Of a stretch of DNA of 48,412 nucleotides, positions 26,802 to 35,034 are shown in pieces. The stretch spans positions 1-48,412 of the forward strand of contig CALKGI010000303.1 of the NCBI GenBank assembly GCA_938085045.1. Direction: 5' to 3'. This stretch comes from an uncultured Alteromonadaceae bacterium (GTDB lineage: Bacteria; Pseudomonadota; Gammaproteobacteria; Enterobacterales; Alteromonadaceae). Within the stretch, counting starts at the first letter, position 1. Every line of letters begins with the position of its first letter. Under the pieces are notes generated by a model, which was not told where the DNA came from, searched no databases, and saw only the letters and a program-made list of their open reading frames with translations. Both the position numbers and the translations under genes were made by a program.

Positions 26802-27757
26802 TATTGCTGTTTCAAACGCTTATTACAATAATAAATATCCCAAATCATTATCACCACTATCAACGCCATAAAGGTCCACAATGCATAATCTGCCATCCAA
26901 AAGTTTTTTTGCCATTTTGCCGATTCACGCACTACCTCGTCGACGATAAAGTGATTGTCTAAGCGACTAATTTCACTCAAAACACCCAAGATAACCAAGT
27001 CCATACAGATAGTCGCTACTAAGGTGAGTTTTTGCCAACCTGCTACAAACAATTTATGCAGGCTTATTAATATTGACGCGCCAAGGATAAAGTTGACCGT
27101 TAAGGTCACTGAAGCCCAATCATCGCTCATCGAAATGGCGTTTATTATATTGGCCGGATTATCCCCAATTGGAATAGAAATAAAGTTATTCCACCACGCG
27201 ATAATAAGAAAATGAAACAGCAAGTCAAACAACAGGTCGATTCTTTTTAGCGGCAGTTTTGAGTGTTTGGCTTTAAGCTCTTGCGGTGACCAACGGTAAA
27301 TTTGCGCAAGACAGGCCTTGGCATCGTACTTGGCAATGAGCCAAAACGTGAACGTCACCAAACCTAAAGCGCTAATAGCACTGCCTGCCAAGTCTAGCGT
27401 CCAAGAAAGAACCCCACGGATAGTCAAATCACCTGAAAACAATTCTGGGGCTATGTTTAGTAGTTGTATAACCAAAAAAACTAACATCACTTTTTGTAGG
27501 CTGTCTTTGAAAGCTGGGTAAAAATCGCTGTCGATCAATTGTTGGTTGGGTAAATATGTCGATGCCACCCGCATTGGATGCCCCATTTTTTGTAATATAG
27601 AGGCCACATCGTATTCATCTGGCTCGCTACCTAATTGTTCTTTAAGGTCTTCAATTTGCCCGTAAATAGAGGCTTCGAGCTCTTCGCGTACATCTTGTTG
27701 CATGTCTTCAGGCAAATAAGATTCGAGGTTACTCAAATAGTTAGTGATCATCTTCAT
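26801..27757 (-). CDS. HAAS-domain membrane protein, partner of PadR
   Basis: 318 residues from the ATG at 27757, which has GGAG seven bases upstream; an upstream TTG (27772) is less likely. The first 75 residues are a helical HAAS-type domain (YLPEDMQQDVREELEASIYG and LGSEPDEYDVASILQKMGHP), which in this family is found next to PadR regulators. About six membrane helices follow (roughly 90-108, 125-150, 180-200, 220-240, 245-265, 290-312). Function is unknown; a sensory or envelope role is often guessed. The ATG is four bases after the PadR stop, so the two genes form an operon. The last codons overlap a tandem repeat. Confidence 0.78.
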   Translation of the reverse strand: MKMITNYLSNLESYLPEDMQQDVREELEASIYGQIEDLKEQLGSEPDEYDVASILQKMGHPMRVASTYLPNQQLIDSDFYPAFKDSLQKVMLVFLVIQLLNIAPELFSGDLTIRGVLSWTLDLAGSAISALGLVTFTFWLIAKYDAKACLAQIYRWSPQELKAKHSKLPLKRIDLLFDLLFHFLIIAWWNNFISIPIGDNPANIINAISMSDDWASVTLTVNFILGASILISLHKLFVAGWQKLTLVATICMDLVILGVLSEISRLDNHFIVDEVVRESAKWQKNFWMADYALWTFMALIVVIMIWDIYYCNKRLKQQ

Positions 27758-27761
27758 TTTG

Positions 27762-28091
27762 TTACTCCACAATCGTATTCAGGGTTGACTGTACATCTTT
27801 CCAATCACTGGTTAACTGAACCAGTACAGTTTTACCGACTTCAGACAACTGGTAAAAACGCTTTTTACGGTTGCCTTCTTCACGCCATTCACTGACCAGT
27901 AAATTTTGTTTCTCAAGTCGTCTAATCAAGGGGTATAGCGTGCCCTCGTCAATTTCTAATCCTTTGGCCATCAAGTTTTTGCGCAGCGAGTAGCCATAGT
28001 GCTCTTCGCGCATTTCAGCCAATACAGCCAAAATCAATACTCCGCGGCGCAATTCAAGTTTGAGCTTTTGATAATGCTCTAAGTCTGTCAT
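27762..28091 (-). CDS. PadR-family transcriptional regulator
   Basis: 109 residues from the ATG at 28091. An in-frame ATG two codons earlier (28097) is only two bases from the GGAGAG ribosome-binding site, while 28091 has proper six-base spacing. The PadR winged helix is clear: LRRGVLILAVLAEM, YGYSLRKNLMAKGLEIDEGT, LYPLIRRLEKQNLL and RKKRFYQLSEVGK. PadR proteins repress their own operon until a ligand binds; a matching inverted repeat lies upstream. It is followed by its membrane partner. The inducing signal is unknown. Confidence 0.92.
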   Translation of the reverse strand: MTDLEHYQKLKLELRRGVLILAVLAEMREEHYGYSLRKNLMAKGLEIDEGTLYPLIRRLEKQNLLVSEWREEGNRKKRFYQLSEVGKTVLVQLTSDWKDVQSTLNTIVE

Positions 28092-28129
28092 GTCCATCTC
28101 TCCATAAATGTTCTCTTACTGTGTGTCGC

Positions 28130-28164
28130 ATAGTATGTTGCATATACTGTATGACAAACAGTAT
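28130..28164 (-). promoter_or_regulatory. Promoter and candidate PadR operator
   Basis: On the minus strand TTGTCA (28157-28152) and TACTAT (28135-28130) are 16 bases apart. An inverted repeat ATACTGT-N7-ACAGTAT (28144-28164) covers the -35 box, the place expected for autorepression by PadR. Confidence 0.55.
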
Positions 28165-28235
28165 GTGTGATCAAGTACTTTTTACGTCGATGAAGCGCTG
28201 GCAGCGAAACTAAAAGACGAAATAAAATTGAAAAC

Positions 28236-28264
28236 TTTCATTTTTTGCACTTTCGACGTATACT
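28236..28264 (+). promoter_or_regulatory. Candidate ndk promoter
   Basis: TTTCAT (28236-28241) and TATACT (28259-28264) with a 17-base spacer, about 64 bases before the ndk start. The -10 box is good; the -35 box is weak. Confidence 0.4.
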
Positions 28265-28327
28265 CGCGCCCAAATTTTAAGAACCCTTAATTTTTCTCTT
28301 TTAACCTAATTATCTATGGAGCACATC

Positions 28328-28759
28328 ATGGCTTTAGAACGTACTTTCTCAATCGTAAAACCAGACGCAGTTGCAAAAAACCTTATCGGTGCCATCTACG
28401 GCCGTTTCGAAACTGCGGGCTTGCGCATCGTTGCTTCTAAAATGGTTCATTTGTCAGAAGAAAAAGCACAAGGCTTTTACGCTGAGCACAGCGAACGTCC
28501 TTTCTTCGGCGCTTTGGTTGAGTTCATGACCTCAGGTCCTGTTTGTGTTCAAGTTTTGGAAGGTGAAGACGCCATCCGTAAAAACCGTGAAATCATGGGT
28601 GCTACTAACCCAGCTGAAGCATTGGCCGGTACTATCCGCGCTGATTTCGCCGATTCTATCGACGAAAATGCTGCTCACGGTTCAGATGCTGCTGCCTCTG
28701 CTGCTCGTGAAATCGAATACTTCTTCACTGAAGCTGAAATCTGCCCACGTACTCGTTAA
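28328..28759 (+). CDS. ndk: Nucleoside diphosphate kinase
   Basis: 143 residues, the family length. Ndk transfers the gamma-phosphate between nucleoside tri- and diphosphates through a phospho-histidine. The N-terminal [18 protein letters not shown], the central [15 protein letters not shown] and the active-site histidine in [16 protein letters not shown] are all intact. A frame starts four codons earlier (28316), but the GGAG inside that extension is the ribosome-binding site for the ATG at 28328. Followed by a terminator; rlmN comes next as in relatives. Confidence 0.97.
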   Translation: MALERTFSIVKPDAVAKNLIGAIYGRFETAGLRIVASKMVHLSEEKAQGFYAEHSERPFFGALVEFMTSGPVCVQVLEGEDAIRKNREIMGATNPAEALAGTIRADFADSIDENAAHGSDAAASAAREIEYFFTEAEICPRTR

Positions 28760-28780
28760 TAGCGTTTACCTCAGATTTTA

Positions 28781-28806
28781 AAAAAGGGCCTACGGGCCTT
28801 TTTTTT
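28781..28806 (+). terminator. Terminator after ndk
   Basis: AAAAAGG and CCTTTTT arms with an inner CC/GG pair and one G-G mismatch around a TAC loop, followed by a run of T. Confidence 0.8.
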
Positions 28807-28937
28807 ATGGCTACGATGCAGTCAAAAGCTTTTGACCATCAAGCGCTAGCAATCGAAGCGTGAAAAATGTACAATCCAGCGCCTTGTAAAAGGCCATACC
28901 GAACAGAAAACCCAGCACCACGTAGTAGAGGAAACAT

Positions 28938-30062
28938 ATGAGCGACAACCCAGCAAAAATTAATCTGTTAGACCTTAACCAGGACAAGATGAAAGAGTTT
29001 TTTAAGTCTATTGACGAAAAAGCCTTTCGTGTTCGGCAGGTTATGCAATGGTTGTATCGTTTTGGTGTTGATGATTTCGATGAAATGACTAACCTCAACA
29101 AAGCTTTACGTGAAAAACTCAAGCGAATGTGCGTCATTGAAGCCCCGACCATTTCAAAAAAGCTGCAATCTTCTGATGGCACAATCAAATTTGCAATGAT
29201 GCTCAAAGGTGGCCAAGAAGTTGAAACCGTGTGGATCCCCCACGAAGACCGCAGAACCCTTTGTGTTTCGTCTCAAGTGGGTTGCGCCTTAGAATGTCCG
29301 TTTTGCTCAACCGGTGCACAAGGTTTTAACCGTAATCTTTCGGTTGGTGAAATCATTGGTCAAGTATGGCGAGTCGCCAAAGAAATCGGCATGGTTGGCG
29401 ATACCAAGCAGCGCCCTGTAACCAACGTGGTAATGATGGGCATGGGAGAACCTTTGCTGAACGTCAATAACGTGGTACCTGCAATGGACTTGATGATGGA
29501 CGATTTGGCTTTTGGTATGTCTAAGCGCCGAGTGACCATTAGTACATCGGGTGTTGTGCCTGCGCTAGATATTCTCAAAACTAAAATCGATGTGGCCTTG
29601 GCCATTTCGTTACATGCGCCAAACGACGAATTGCGCGACGAGTTGGTACCGGTCAATAAAAAATACCCGATAGAAGAGTTTCTTGCCTCTTGTCGGCGTT
29701 ATATCGATGGTTCAAAAGCCAACGAATTTCTTACCGTAGAATATGTGATGCTCAACGGCGTCAACGATTCTACCGATCAGGCTGAGGAACTGGCCATTAC
29801 GCTCAAAGACACACCGTCGAAAATCAACCTGATCCCATTCAACCCTTATCCGGGGTCGCCTTATACCCGTTCTAGCAATTCGCGAGTCGACCGATTCAGT
29901 AAAGTGCTACAACGCCATGGTTACACCACAACCGTTAGAACCACCCGAGGTGATGATATTGATGCCGCTTGTGGTCAGCTCGCTGGTGATATTGTCGACA
30001 GAACCAAGCGAATATTGAAAAAACAAACGAAAAAAGACGCAATTTCAGTGAAAATGGTATAG
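28938..30062 (+). CDS. rlmN: Dual-specificity 23S rRNA/tRNA adenine-C2 methyltransferase
   Basis: 374 residues. RlmN is a radical-SAM enzyme that methylates C2 of A2503 in 23S rRNA and A37 in certain tRNAs. The iron-sulfur cluster cysteines C116, C120 and C123 are in GCALECPFC, the GEPLLN motif binds SAM, and the C-terminal cysteine of DAACGQL is the methyl-carrier/resolving position. The ATG has AGAGGAAAC upstream. It starts the conserved rlmN-pilW-rodZ-ispG run; the pilW frame begins right behind it. Confidence 0.97.
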   Translation: MSDNPAKINLLDLNQDKMKEFFKSIDEKAFRVRQVMQWLYRFGVDDFDEMTNLNKALREKLKRMCVIEAPTISKKLQSSDGTIKFAMMLKGGQEVETVWIPHEDRRTLCVSSQVGCALECPFCSTGAQGFNRNLSVGEIIGQVWRVAKEIGMVGDTKQRPVTNVVMMGMGEPLLNVNNVVPAMDLMMDDLAFGMSKRRVTISTSGVVPALDILKTKIDVALAISLHAPNDELRDELVPVNKKYPIEEFLASCRRYIDGSKANEFLTVEYVMLNGVNDSTDQAEELAITLKDTPSKINLIPFNPYPGSPYTRSSNSRVDRFSKVLQRHGYTTTVRTTRGDDIDAACGQLAGDIVDRTKRILKKQTKKDAISVKMV

Positions 30063-30096
30063 GTTGAAACTCTATTTCTTAGGTAGTGGTCCGGTT

Positions 30097-31653
30097 ATGT
30101 TGCGGTTATTATTGGTTTGTGGCTTTTTCACTGTGTTATTAACAGGTTGCGTTCAAAAATCAACCTATAATAACAGTGGCAAACCCGTCACCCTGAGCCG
30201 GGTCAATCCAATTGAAGCCGCCAAAACTCGCATCGCCTTGGGGCTGCAATATCTCAAGGTTGGTGAGATGTCGAGCGCCAAGTTTAACCTCGAAAAAGCC
30301 AAAACCTTCGCGCCAAAACTGCCCGGTGTTCATACGGCTTTTGCCTATTACTTTCAAAAAGTCGGCGAAAACGAATTAGCTGAACAATCTTATATTAAAG
30401 CATTGGGGTTTGACTCCAACGACCCTGATGCACTGAACAACTATGGTACTTTTTTGTGTAAAGTGGGCCGTTATGAAGAGGCTGAAGCTGCACTACTTAA
30501 AGCCATTAACATTCCCAGTTATTTGCAAGTAGCGCAAAGTTACGAAAACGCTGCCTTGTGCGCCATGGAAAACAAAAAGTATGAAAAAGCCAAAACGTTC
30601 TTTAGCCAATCGCTAGAGCACGGTGCATTAAGGGCCAATACCTTGGTTAATATTGCTGGTTTAAGTTATGCCATGGGTGATTATCGCGATGCGCAAAAAT
30701 ATGCCCAGCGCCTGAGTAATATTGGTGTTATCTCTCCAAGAGTATTGATGCTGCGGTCGATGACCGAGTTGAAACTGGGCAATATCACTCAATCGAAAAA
30801 ACACGGTACCACTTTGGTGTCGATGTACGTCAAATCGCCCCAAGCATTAATTTACCTGTCTAAATCGTTTGAGAACAGCGAGTTTGAAAAGTTACGCAGG
30901 GTTTATTTAAAACACCAATATCAAGCGTTTAAAGACCAGCAAAAAGAAGACCGCCAAACCGCGTCCTCTAAAAATAAGATCAAAAAAATACTGCGCCCGG
31001 GTAATAACAAAGTGCAAGACGTGCCGGCTGAACAATCCCAGCCTGAGATGGTTACTGTTAATCAAAAGCCGCAGCAGCAAATAGGCGCTACGACTAGTGA
31101 AATTGATACCACGACGACCAAACCGAAAAAATCGCTGATCATGACCCAACCCAGAACAAACAAACCGACCAGACGCAGTATGGTGGTCGCCAAAGCCGAT
31201 GTTGAGCCAGTTGAAACACAACAAAGCCAGCCCATTGCAAAGCAAGTGCAAACAAAGCAACCGTCAAATCAAACCAATGCGAGAACGCCAAAGCCAGAGC
31301 TAAAAACCAAGCCCAAATCGAATATCACCAAAAGTATACAGGTACCTTTTCACATCGTTGAAAAAGGGCAGGGTATGTATGATATTTCGATGAAATACAA
31401 CATTAAAATGCGGCGACTGCTTAAGTGGAATGGTTTGAATGAAAGCTCAACATTGTTTATTGGCCGTAAAATCTATGTTAGCGACCCCAATATCTTTCAT
31501 GTCATCAATGAAGGCGATACTTTGTATGGTATTTCATTGAAATATAACATCTTGATGGATAAGCTACTGCAATGGAATGAATTGACGCCGAATGCCCGAC
31601 TCATTAATGGGCAGAAAATCTTAATCGTAAACCCTGAACGTTATACTCTATGA
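30097..31653 (+). CDS. pilW: PilW/PilF-type pilotin lipoprotein fused to two LysM domains
   Basis: 518 residues from the ATG at 30097, which gives a short lipoprotein signal MLRLLLVCGFFTVLLTGC; a TTG frame opens at 30064. Tetratricopeptide repeats fill about residues 45-260 (ALGFDSNDPDALNNYGTFL, YEEAEAALLKAI), as in PilF/PilW, which stabilises and assembles the type IV pilus secretin in the outer membrane. A long Lys/Gln/Thr-rich linker (about 275-420) follows, then two LysM domains (about 425-465, FHIVEKGQGMYDISMKYNI; and 472-515, FHVINEGDTLYGISLKYNI), which bind peptidoglycan. Ordinary PilW is about 250 residues and lacks LysM, so this is an unusual fusion. It overlaps rodZ by four bases. 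Confidence 0.82.
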   Translation: MLRLLLVCGFFTVLLTGCVQKSTYNNSGKPVTLSRVNPIEAAKTRIALGLQYLKVGEMSSAKFNLEKAKTFAPKLPGVHTAFAYYFQKVGENELAEQSYIKALGFDSNDPDALNNYGTFLCKVGRYEEAEAALLKAINIPSYLQVAQSYENAALCAMENKKYEKAKTFFSQSLEHGALRANTLVNIAGLSYAMGDYRDAQKYAQRLSNIGVISPRVLMLRSMTELKLGNITQSKKHGTTLVSMYVKSPQALIYLSKSFENSEFEKLRRVYLKHQYQAFKDQQKEDRQTASSKNKIKKILRPGNNKVQDVPAEQSQPEMVTVNQKPQQQIGATTSEIDTTTTKPKKSLIMTQPRTNKPTRRSMVVAKADVEPVETQQSQPIAKQVQTKQPSNQTNARTPKPELKTKPKSNITKSIQVPFHIVEKGQGMYDISMKYNIKMRRLLKWNGLNESSTLFIGRKIYVSDPNIFHVINEGDTLYGISLKYNILMDKLLQWNELTPNARLINGQKILIVNPERYTL

Positions 31654-32675
31654 AACCACAGCAAGCAGAAGAAGTAACCGAAAATATCGAAGTGGTCACG
31701 CCCGGCGATTTACTCAAAGAAGCGCGAGTCTCTTTGCAGTTGACGTGCGTTGATATCGCTAAAAAATTGAATCTCAAAGATACCCTGATAGAGGATATTG
31801 AGAGAAATGAGTTTGACGAAATGCCGTCAATTACATTTGCCCGTGGTTATCTAAAAGCCTATGCCAAACTGGTGCACGTTAATGAGAGCGATGTACTCGA
31901 AGCATTTGAATACCTCAGCTCAGCAGAGCAACAGCAATTAGAAATGCAGAGCTTTTCGCACGGTTCTTCACAGCGGGCGCTAGATAAGTGGCTAAAAGTT
32001 TTTTCATACCTTGTGATAGTGGTGCTGATTGTACTGGCTGTAGTGTGGTGGTTGCAACGGAACCCAATAACGCCGCCTGTAATTGCACCTGATAATACCG
32101 CAGCTAATACCGTATCTAATACCGCAACGTTAGCGCAAAACACTGCCGCAAAGCCAAGTGAACCAGCAGACGAACAAGTGCCAGAGCAAACCATTGAGCA
32201 TGCGCAACAACAATTAGATGACCAAGTGCCTGCAACGACTATTAATAATGTCGTTACTGAACAACACTCAGATGCAGTTGATGCAGCATCTGCCGGGGTT
32301 GTGACCTCTGATGCGATTGCAAGCGTTCGCGATGAGCTCCAAGAGCAAGACACCAACGGTCAAAATGACATACAGGCAGATTCAAGTGTTGAGCTCAGTG
32401 AATCCACCGGCACTATTGATGGTGATTTGACCCATCTAGAGTTACGGTTTAGTGACGATTGCTGGATTAATATCGCCGATGCCAATGGTGAAAGAATAGC
32501 CATCGGCACCAAAATGAAAGGGCATGTGACCAGTGTTTACGGTGTTGCACCGTTTACCATCAAACTGGGCAAGCCGGGTGCGGTCAGCATCTGGCTCGAA
32601 GGGGTCAAAAAAGACATTCCGTATTACCCTAAAGGCAGCATTGCCAATTTCGAACTTTCTCTTAATCAAAATTAA
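31650..32675 (+). CDS. rodZ: Cytoskeletal protein RodZ
   Basis: 341 residues. RodZ links MreB filaments to the membrane elongation complex. The N-terminal Xre-like helix-turn-helix (about 18-85, GDLLKEARVSLQLTCVDIAKKL shortened here to LLKEARVSLQLTCVDIAKKL) binds MreB; a single membrane helix (about 118-138, SYLVIVVLIVLAVVWWLQ) follows; a low-complexity Gln/Ala/Thr/Asp linker (about 145-250) leads to the periplasmic DUF4115 beta domain (about 255-335, LRFSDDCWINIADANG and VSIWLEGVKKDIPYYP). It is coupled to pilW by an ATGA overlap and is followed 18 bases later by ispG. Confidence 0.92.
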   Translation: MKPQQAEEVTENIEVVTPGDLLKEARVSLQLTCVDIAKKLNLKDTLIEDIERNEFDEMPSITFARGYLKAYAKLVHVNESDVLEAFEYLSSAEQQQLEMQSFSHGSSQRALDKWLKVFSYLVIVVLIVLAVVWWLQRNPITPPVIAPDNTAANTVSNTATLAQNTAAKPSEPADEQVPEQTIEHAQQQLDDQVPATTINNVVTEQHSDAVDAASAGVVTSDAIASVRDELQEQDTNGQNDIQADSSVELSESTGTIDGDLTHLELRFSDDCWINIADANGERIAIGTKMKGHVTSVYGVAPFTIKLGKPGAVSIWLEGVKKDIPYYPKGSIANFELSLNQN

Positions 32676-32693
32676 CCAAAAAGATTAACTACC

Positions 32694-33794
32694 ATGTTTG
32701 CTGATAACCATATAAAGCGCCGTAAATCCACCCGAATTATGGTCGGTAACGTACCCATCGGCGATGGCGCGCCCATAGCCGTGCAATCGATGACGAATAC
32801 CAACACGCTTGATGTGGCTGCAACGGTCAAGCAAATCGAAGCGATTCAAGCCATTGGCGCAGACATCGTCAGAGTCTCGGTGCCGACTATGGATGCCGCC
32901 GAAGCTTTTAAAAAAATCAAAGAGCAGACGACGATTCCGCTGGTTGCCGATATTCATTTTGATTACCGCATTGCGCTTAAATGCGCTGAGTATGGGGTTG
33001 ATTGCCTGCGTATTAACCCGGGTAACATAGGTAACGAACAGCGTATTCGCTCGGTAGTCGATGCTGCCAAAGATTATGATATTCCTATTCGTATAGGTGT
33101 AAACGGCGGCTCGCTTGAAAAAGATATTCAAGAAAAGTATCACGAGCCTAACCCAGAGGCATTGCTTGAATCGGCTATGCGTCATGTGGATATTCTCAAC
33201 CGTTTTAACTTTGACAAGTTCAAGGTTTCTGTCAAAGCATCAGATGTGTATTTGGCGGTAGGAGCATATCGTTTATTGGCCAAAGAAATTGAACAACCAC
33301 TGCATTTGGGTATCACCGAAGCGGGTGGTTTTAGATCAGGTTCAGTTAAATCTGCCGTTGGTTTAGGTATGTTGCTGGCAGAGGGCATTGGCGACACGTT
33401 AAGGGTTTCGTTGGCGGCTGACCCGGTAGAAGAGATTAAAGTTGGTTTTGATATTCTTAACTCACTACACATTCGCTCAAGGGGCATTAACTTCATTGCC
33501 TGCCCAAGTTGTTCAAGACAAGAGTTTGATGTGGTGTCGACGATGAACGAGTTAGAACAACGCACAGAAGACATCATCGACCCTATGTCGGTGTCGGTGA
33601 TAGGTTGTGTGGTTAACGGCCCCGGTGAGGCCTTGGTGTCAGACTTAGGCTTGGCTGGTGCGAATCGTAAGAGTGGTTTTTATATCAATGGTCAGCGCCA
33701 GAAATTGCGAATTGATAACAACAATATTGTTGATGAACTTGAAGCGCAAATTCGCGGTTATATTAAACAGCGAATTGATGTCAAGGCGGTATAA
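32694..33794 (+). CDS. ispG: 4-hydroxy-3-methylbut-2-enyl-diphosphate synthase
   Basis: 366 residues. IspG is the iron-sulfur enzyme converting methylerythritol cyclodiphosphate to HMBPP in the MEP pathway. The 4Fe-4S ligands C270, C273 (CPSC) and C305 (GCVVNGPGE) are at the same numbers as in E. coli, and the TIM-barrel part includes [20 protein letters not shown] and [11 protein letters not shown]. It follows rodZ closely. In many gammaproteobacteria hisS comes directly after it; here a repeat element takes that place. Confidence 0.97.
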   Translation: MFADNHIKRRKSTRIMVGNVPIGDGAPIAVQSMTNTNTLDVAATVKQIEAIQAIGADIVRVSVPTMDAAEAFKKIKEQTTIPLVADIHFDYRIALKCAEYGVDCLRINPGNIGNEQRIRSVVDAAKDYDIPIRIGVNGGSLEKDIQEKYHEPNPEALLESAMRHVDILNRFNFDKFKVSVKASDVYLAVGAYRLLAKEIEQPLHLGITEAGGFRSGSVKSAVGLGMLLAEGIGDTLRVSLAADPVEEIKVGFDILNSLHIRSRGINFIACPSCSRQEFDVVSTMNELEQRTEDIIDPMSVSVIGCVVNGPGEALVSDLGLAGANRKSGFYINGQRQKLRIDNNNIVDELEAQIRGYIKQRIDVKAV

Positions 33795-33825
33795 GTCGGG
33801 AAATAAAGCCCCTGCTTATTTAAAC

Positions 33826-34137
33826 CTCATACGGAGGATGGGTTAGGCGAGGTACGAGCCGTAACCCATCGAATGGTTCGAAGCATCGCCAGCCACCAAT
33901 GTGCGCCCATCGAATACCAAACCACCAATGTGCGCCCATCGAATACCAAACCACAAACGTGCGCCCATCGAATACCAGACCACAAACGTGCGCCCATCGA
34001 ATACCAGCCACCAATGCACCCATCGTCGATTTTCGTATCGTTCGTATAACCAAGGTTTGACGATTGACGAAGAATAACCGCTGGGTTACGCGCAAGCGCT
34101 AACTACGGCCGTACCTAGCCCCATCCTTCGGTATGAG
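33826..34137. repeat. Inverted-repeat element with internal 29-bp tandem repeats
   Basis: The ends CTCATACGGAGGATGGG and, reversed, CTCATACCGAAGGATGGG match, with further paired words GGTACG and GTAACCCA, so the element has imperfect terminal inverted repeats of about 45-55 bp. Inside, a 29-bp unit of the type ACCACCAATGTGCGCCCATC plus GAATACCA is repeated without spacers at 33891, 33920, 33949 and 33978, with a shortened fifth copy to 34025. It has no plausible gene and occupies the gap between ispG and yfgM, where hisS usually lies. Confidence 0.8.
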
Positions 34138-34189
34138 AGCAAATCGTTTTTTTGCATCTAACACTAAAACATTTATTTCAAGCACTTCG

Positions 34190-34218
34190 TTTACGTTTGC
34201 CCACAAAATGCCTATAAT
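34190..34218 (+). promoter_or_regulatory. Strong promoter for yfgM-bamB-der
   Basis: TTTACG (34190-34195), 17-base spacer, perfect TATAAT (34213-34218). It lies about 150 bases before the yfgM ATG, after the repeat element, and would drive yfgM and bamB separately from ispG. The leader between 34225 and 34371 holds nothing else I recognise. Confidence 0.7.
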
Positions 34219-34371
34219 ACCCAACTATTTTTTTTAAGGCCGTGTTATTTGCCGCTGCGTTGCGCGTGATAATTTATTTTAGAATAAATTGAACGAATGC
34301 AACAAAACGCCATCAAACAACAGGTTATTGGTGTAAAGCCAAACACAAAAGACTTTATTTACGAGGAAGTT

Positions 34372-35001
34372 ATGGAAGTTTACTCTACCGAAGAACAACA
34401 AGAAGAAGCGATTAAAAAAGCGATAAAAGACAACTGGTTAGTGGTGGTCATTGGTGCTGCTATCGGTTTGGGTGGTGTTTATGGCTGGCGCTACTACGAT
34501 GCTTCTGTTTTGGCCTCAAATGCTGCCGATTCTGACGCTTACACCGCCATTGTTGAAAAAGTTGGCAAAGATGATGCCGATGTACTGGCTTTAGCCAAAA
34601 GCTATATCGACACTCACGACAATAAATCTTACACCGTAATGATGGCAATGCTCGCTGCCAAAGAAGCGGTAGCTAAAAAAGATTTAGCTGAAGCGCAAAA
34701 ACAACTGCAATGGGCAGCTGACAATGCACAAGATGAAAGCCTTAAAGCTGTCAATCAGGTGCGTTTGGCCCGTGTTCAGGTTGAACTTGAAAAGTTCTCT
34801 GAAGCGCTTGTTACTTTAGGCAAACCAATGCCTGCATCATTTACTGCCCAAATCGAAGAGCTTAAAGGCGATGTTTACATCCGCCAAGGCGAAGCCGATA
34901 AAGCCCGAATGGCCTATCAATTGGCAGCAGACAATGAAGGTCTAGAAGGTAACAACGGTTTACAGTTTAAAATAGACAACTTGGCTCAGGTAACCCCTTA
35001 G
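34372..35001 (+). CDS. yfgM: YfgM-family periplasmic TPR protein
   Basis: 209 residues from the ATG at 34372, which has GAGGAAG upstream and gives the family start MEVYSTEEQQEEAIKKA; the frame stays open to 34297. YfgM is anchored by an N-terminal helix (about 23-40, WLVVVIGAAIGLGGVYGW) with a periplasmic tetratricopeptide domain, and in E. coli it works with PpiD and the SecYEG translocon. The TPR-like helices run through about 50-200. Next is bamB, 33 bases downstream, as in relatives. Confidence 0.92.
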   Translation: MEVYSTEEQQEEAIKKAIKDNWLVVVIGAAIGLGGVYGWRYYDASVLASNAADSDAYTAIVEKVGKDDADVLALAKSYIDTHDNKSYTVMMAMLAAKEAVAKKDLAEAQKQLQWAADNAQDESLKAVNQVRLARVQVELEKFSEALVTLGKPMPASFTAQIEELKGDVYIRQGEADKARMAYQLAADNEGLEGNNGLQFKIDNLAQVTP

Positions 35002-35034
35002 TCAATTCAAATTCAGACGTATCATGAGGTATCT

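Noticed and set aside
33891..34025. Possible CRISPR array
   Set aside because: The 29-bp units are directly contiguous without unique spacers, and no cas genes are in the window.
33820..34095. 91-codon minus-strand frame across the 29-bp repeats
   Set aside because: The repetitive peptide simply mirrors the tandem repeat; no start signal or homologous look.
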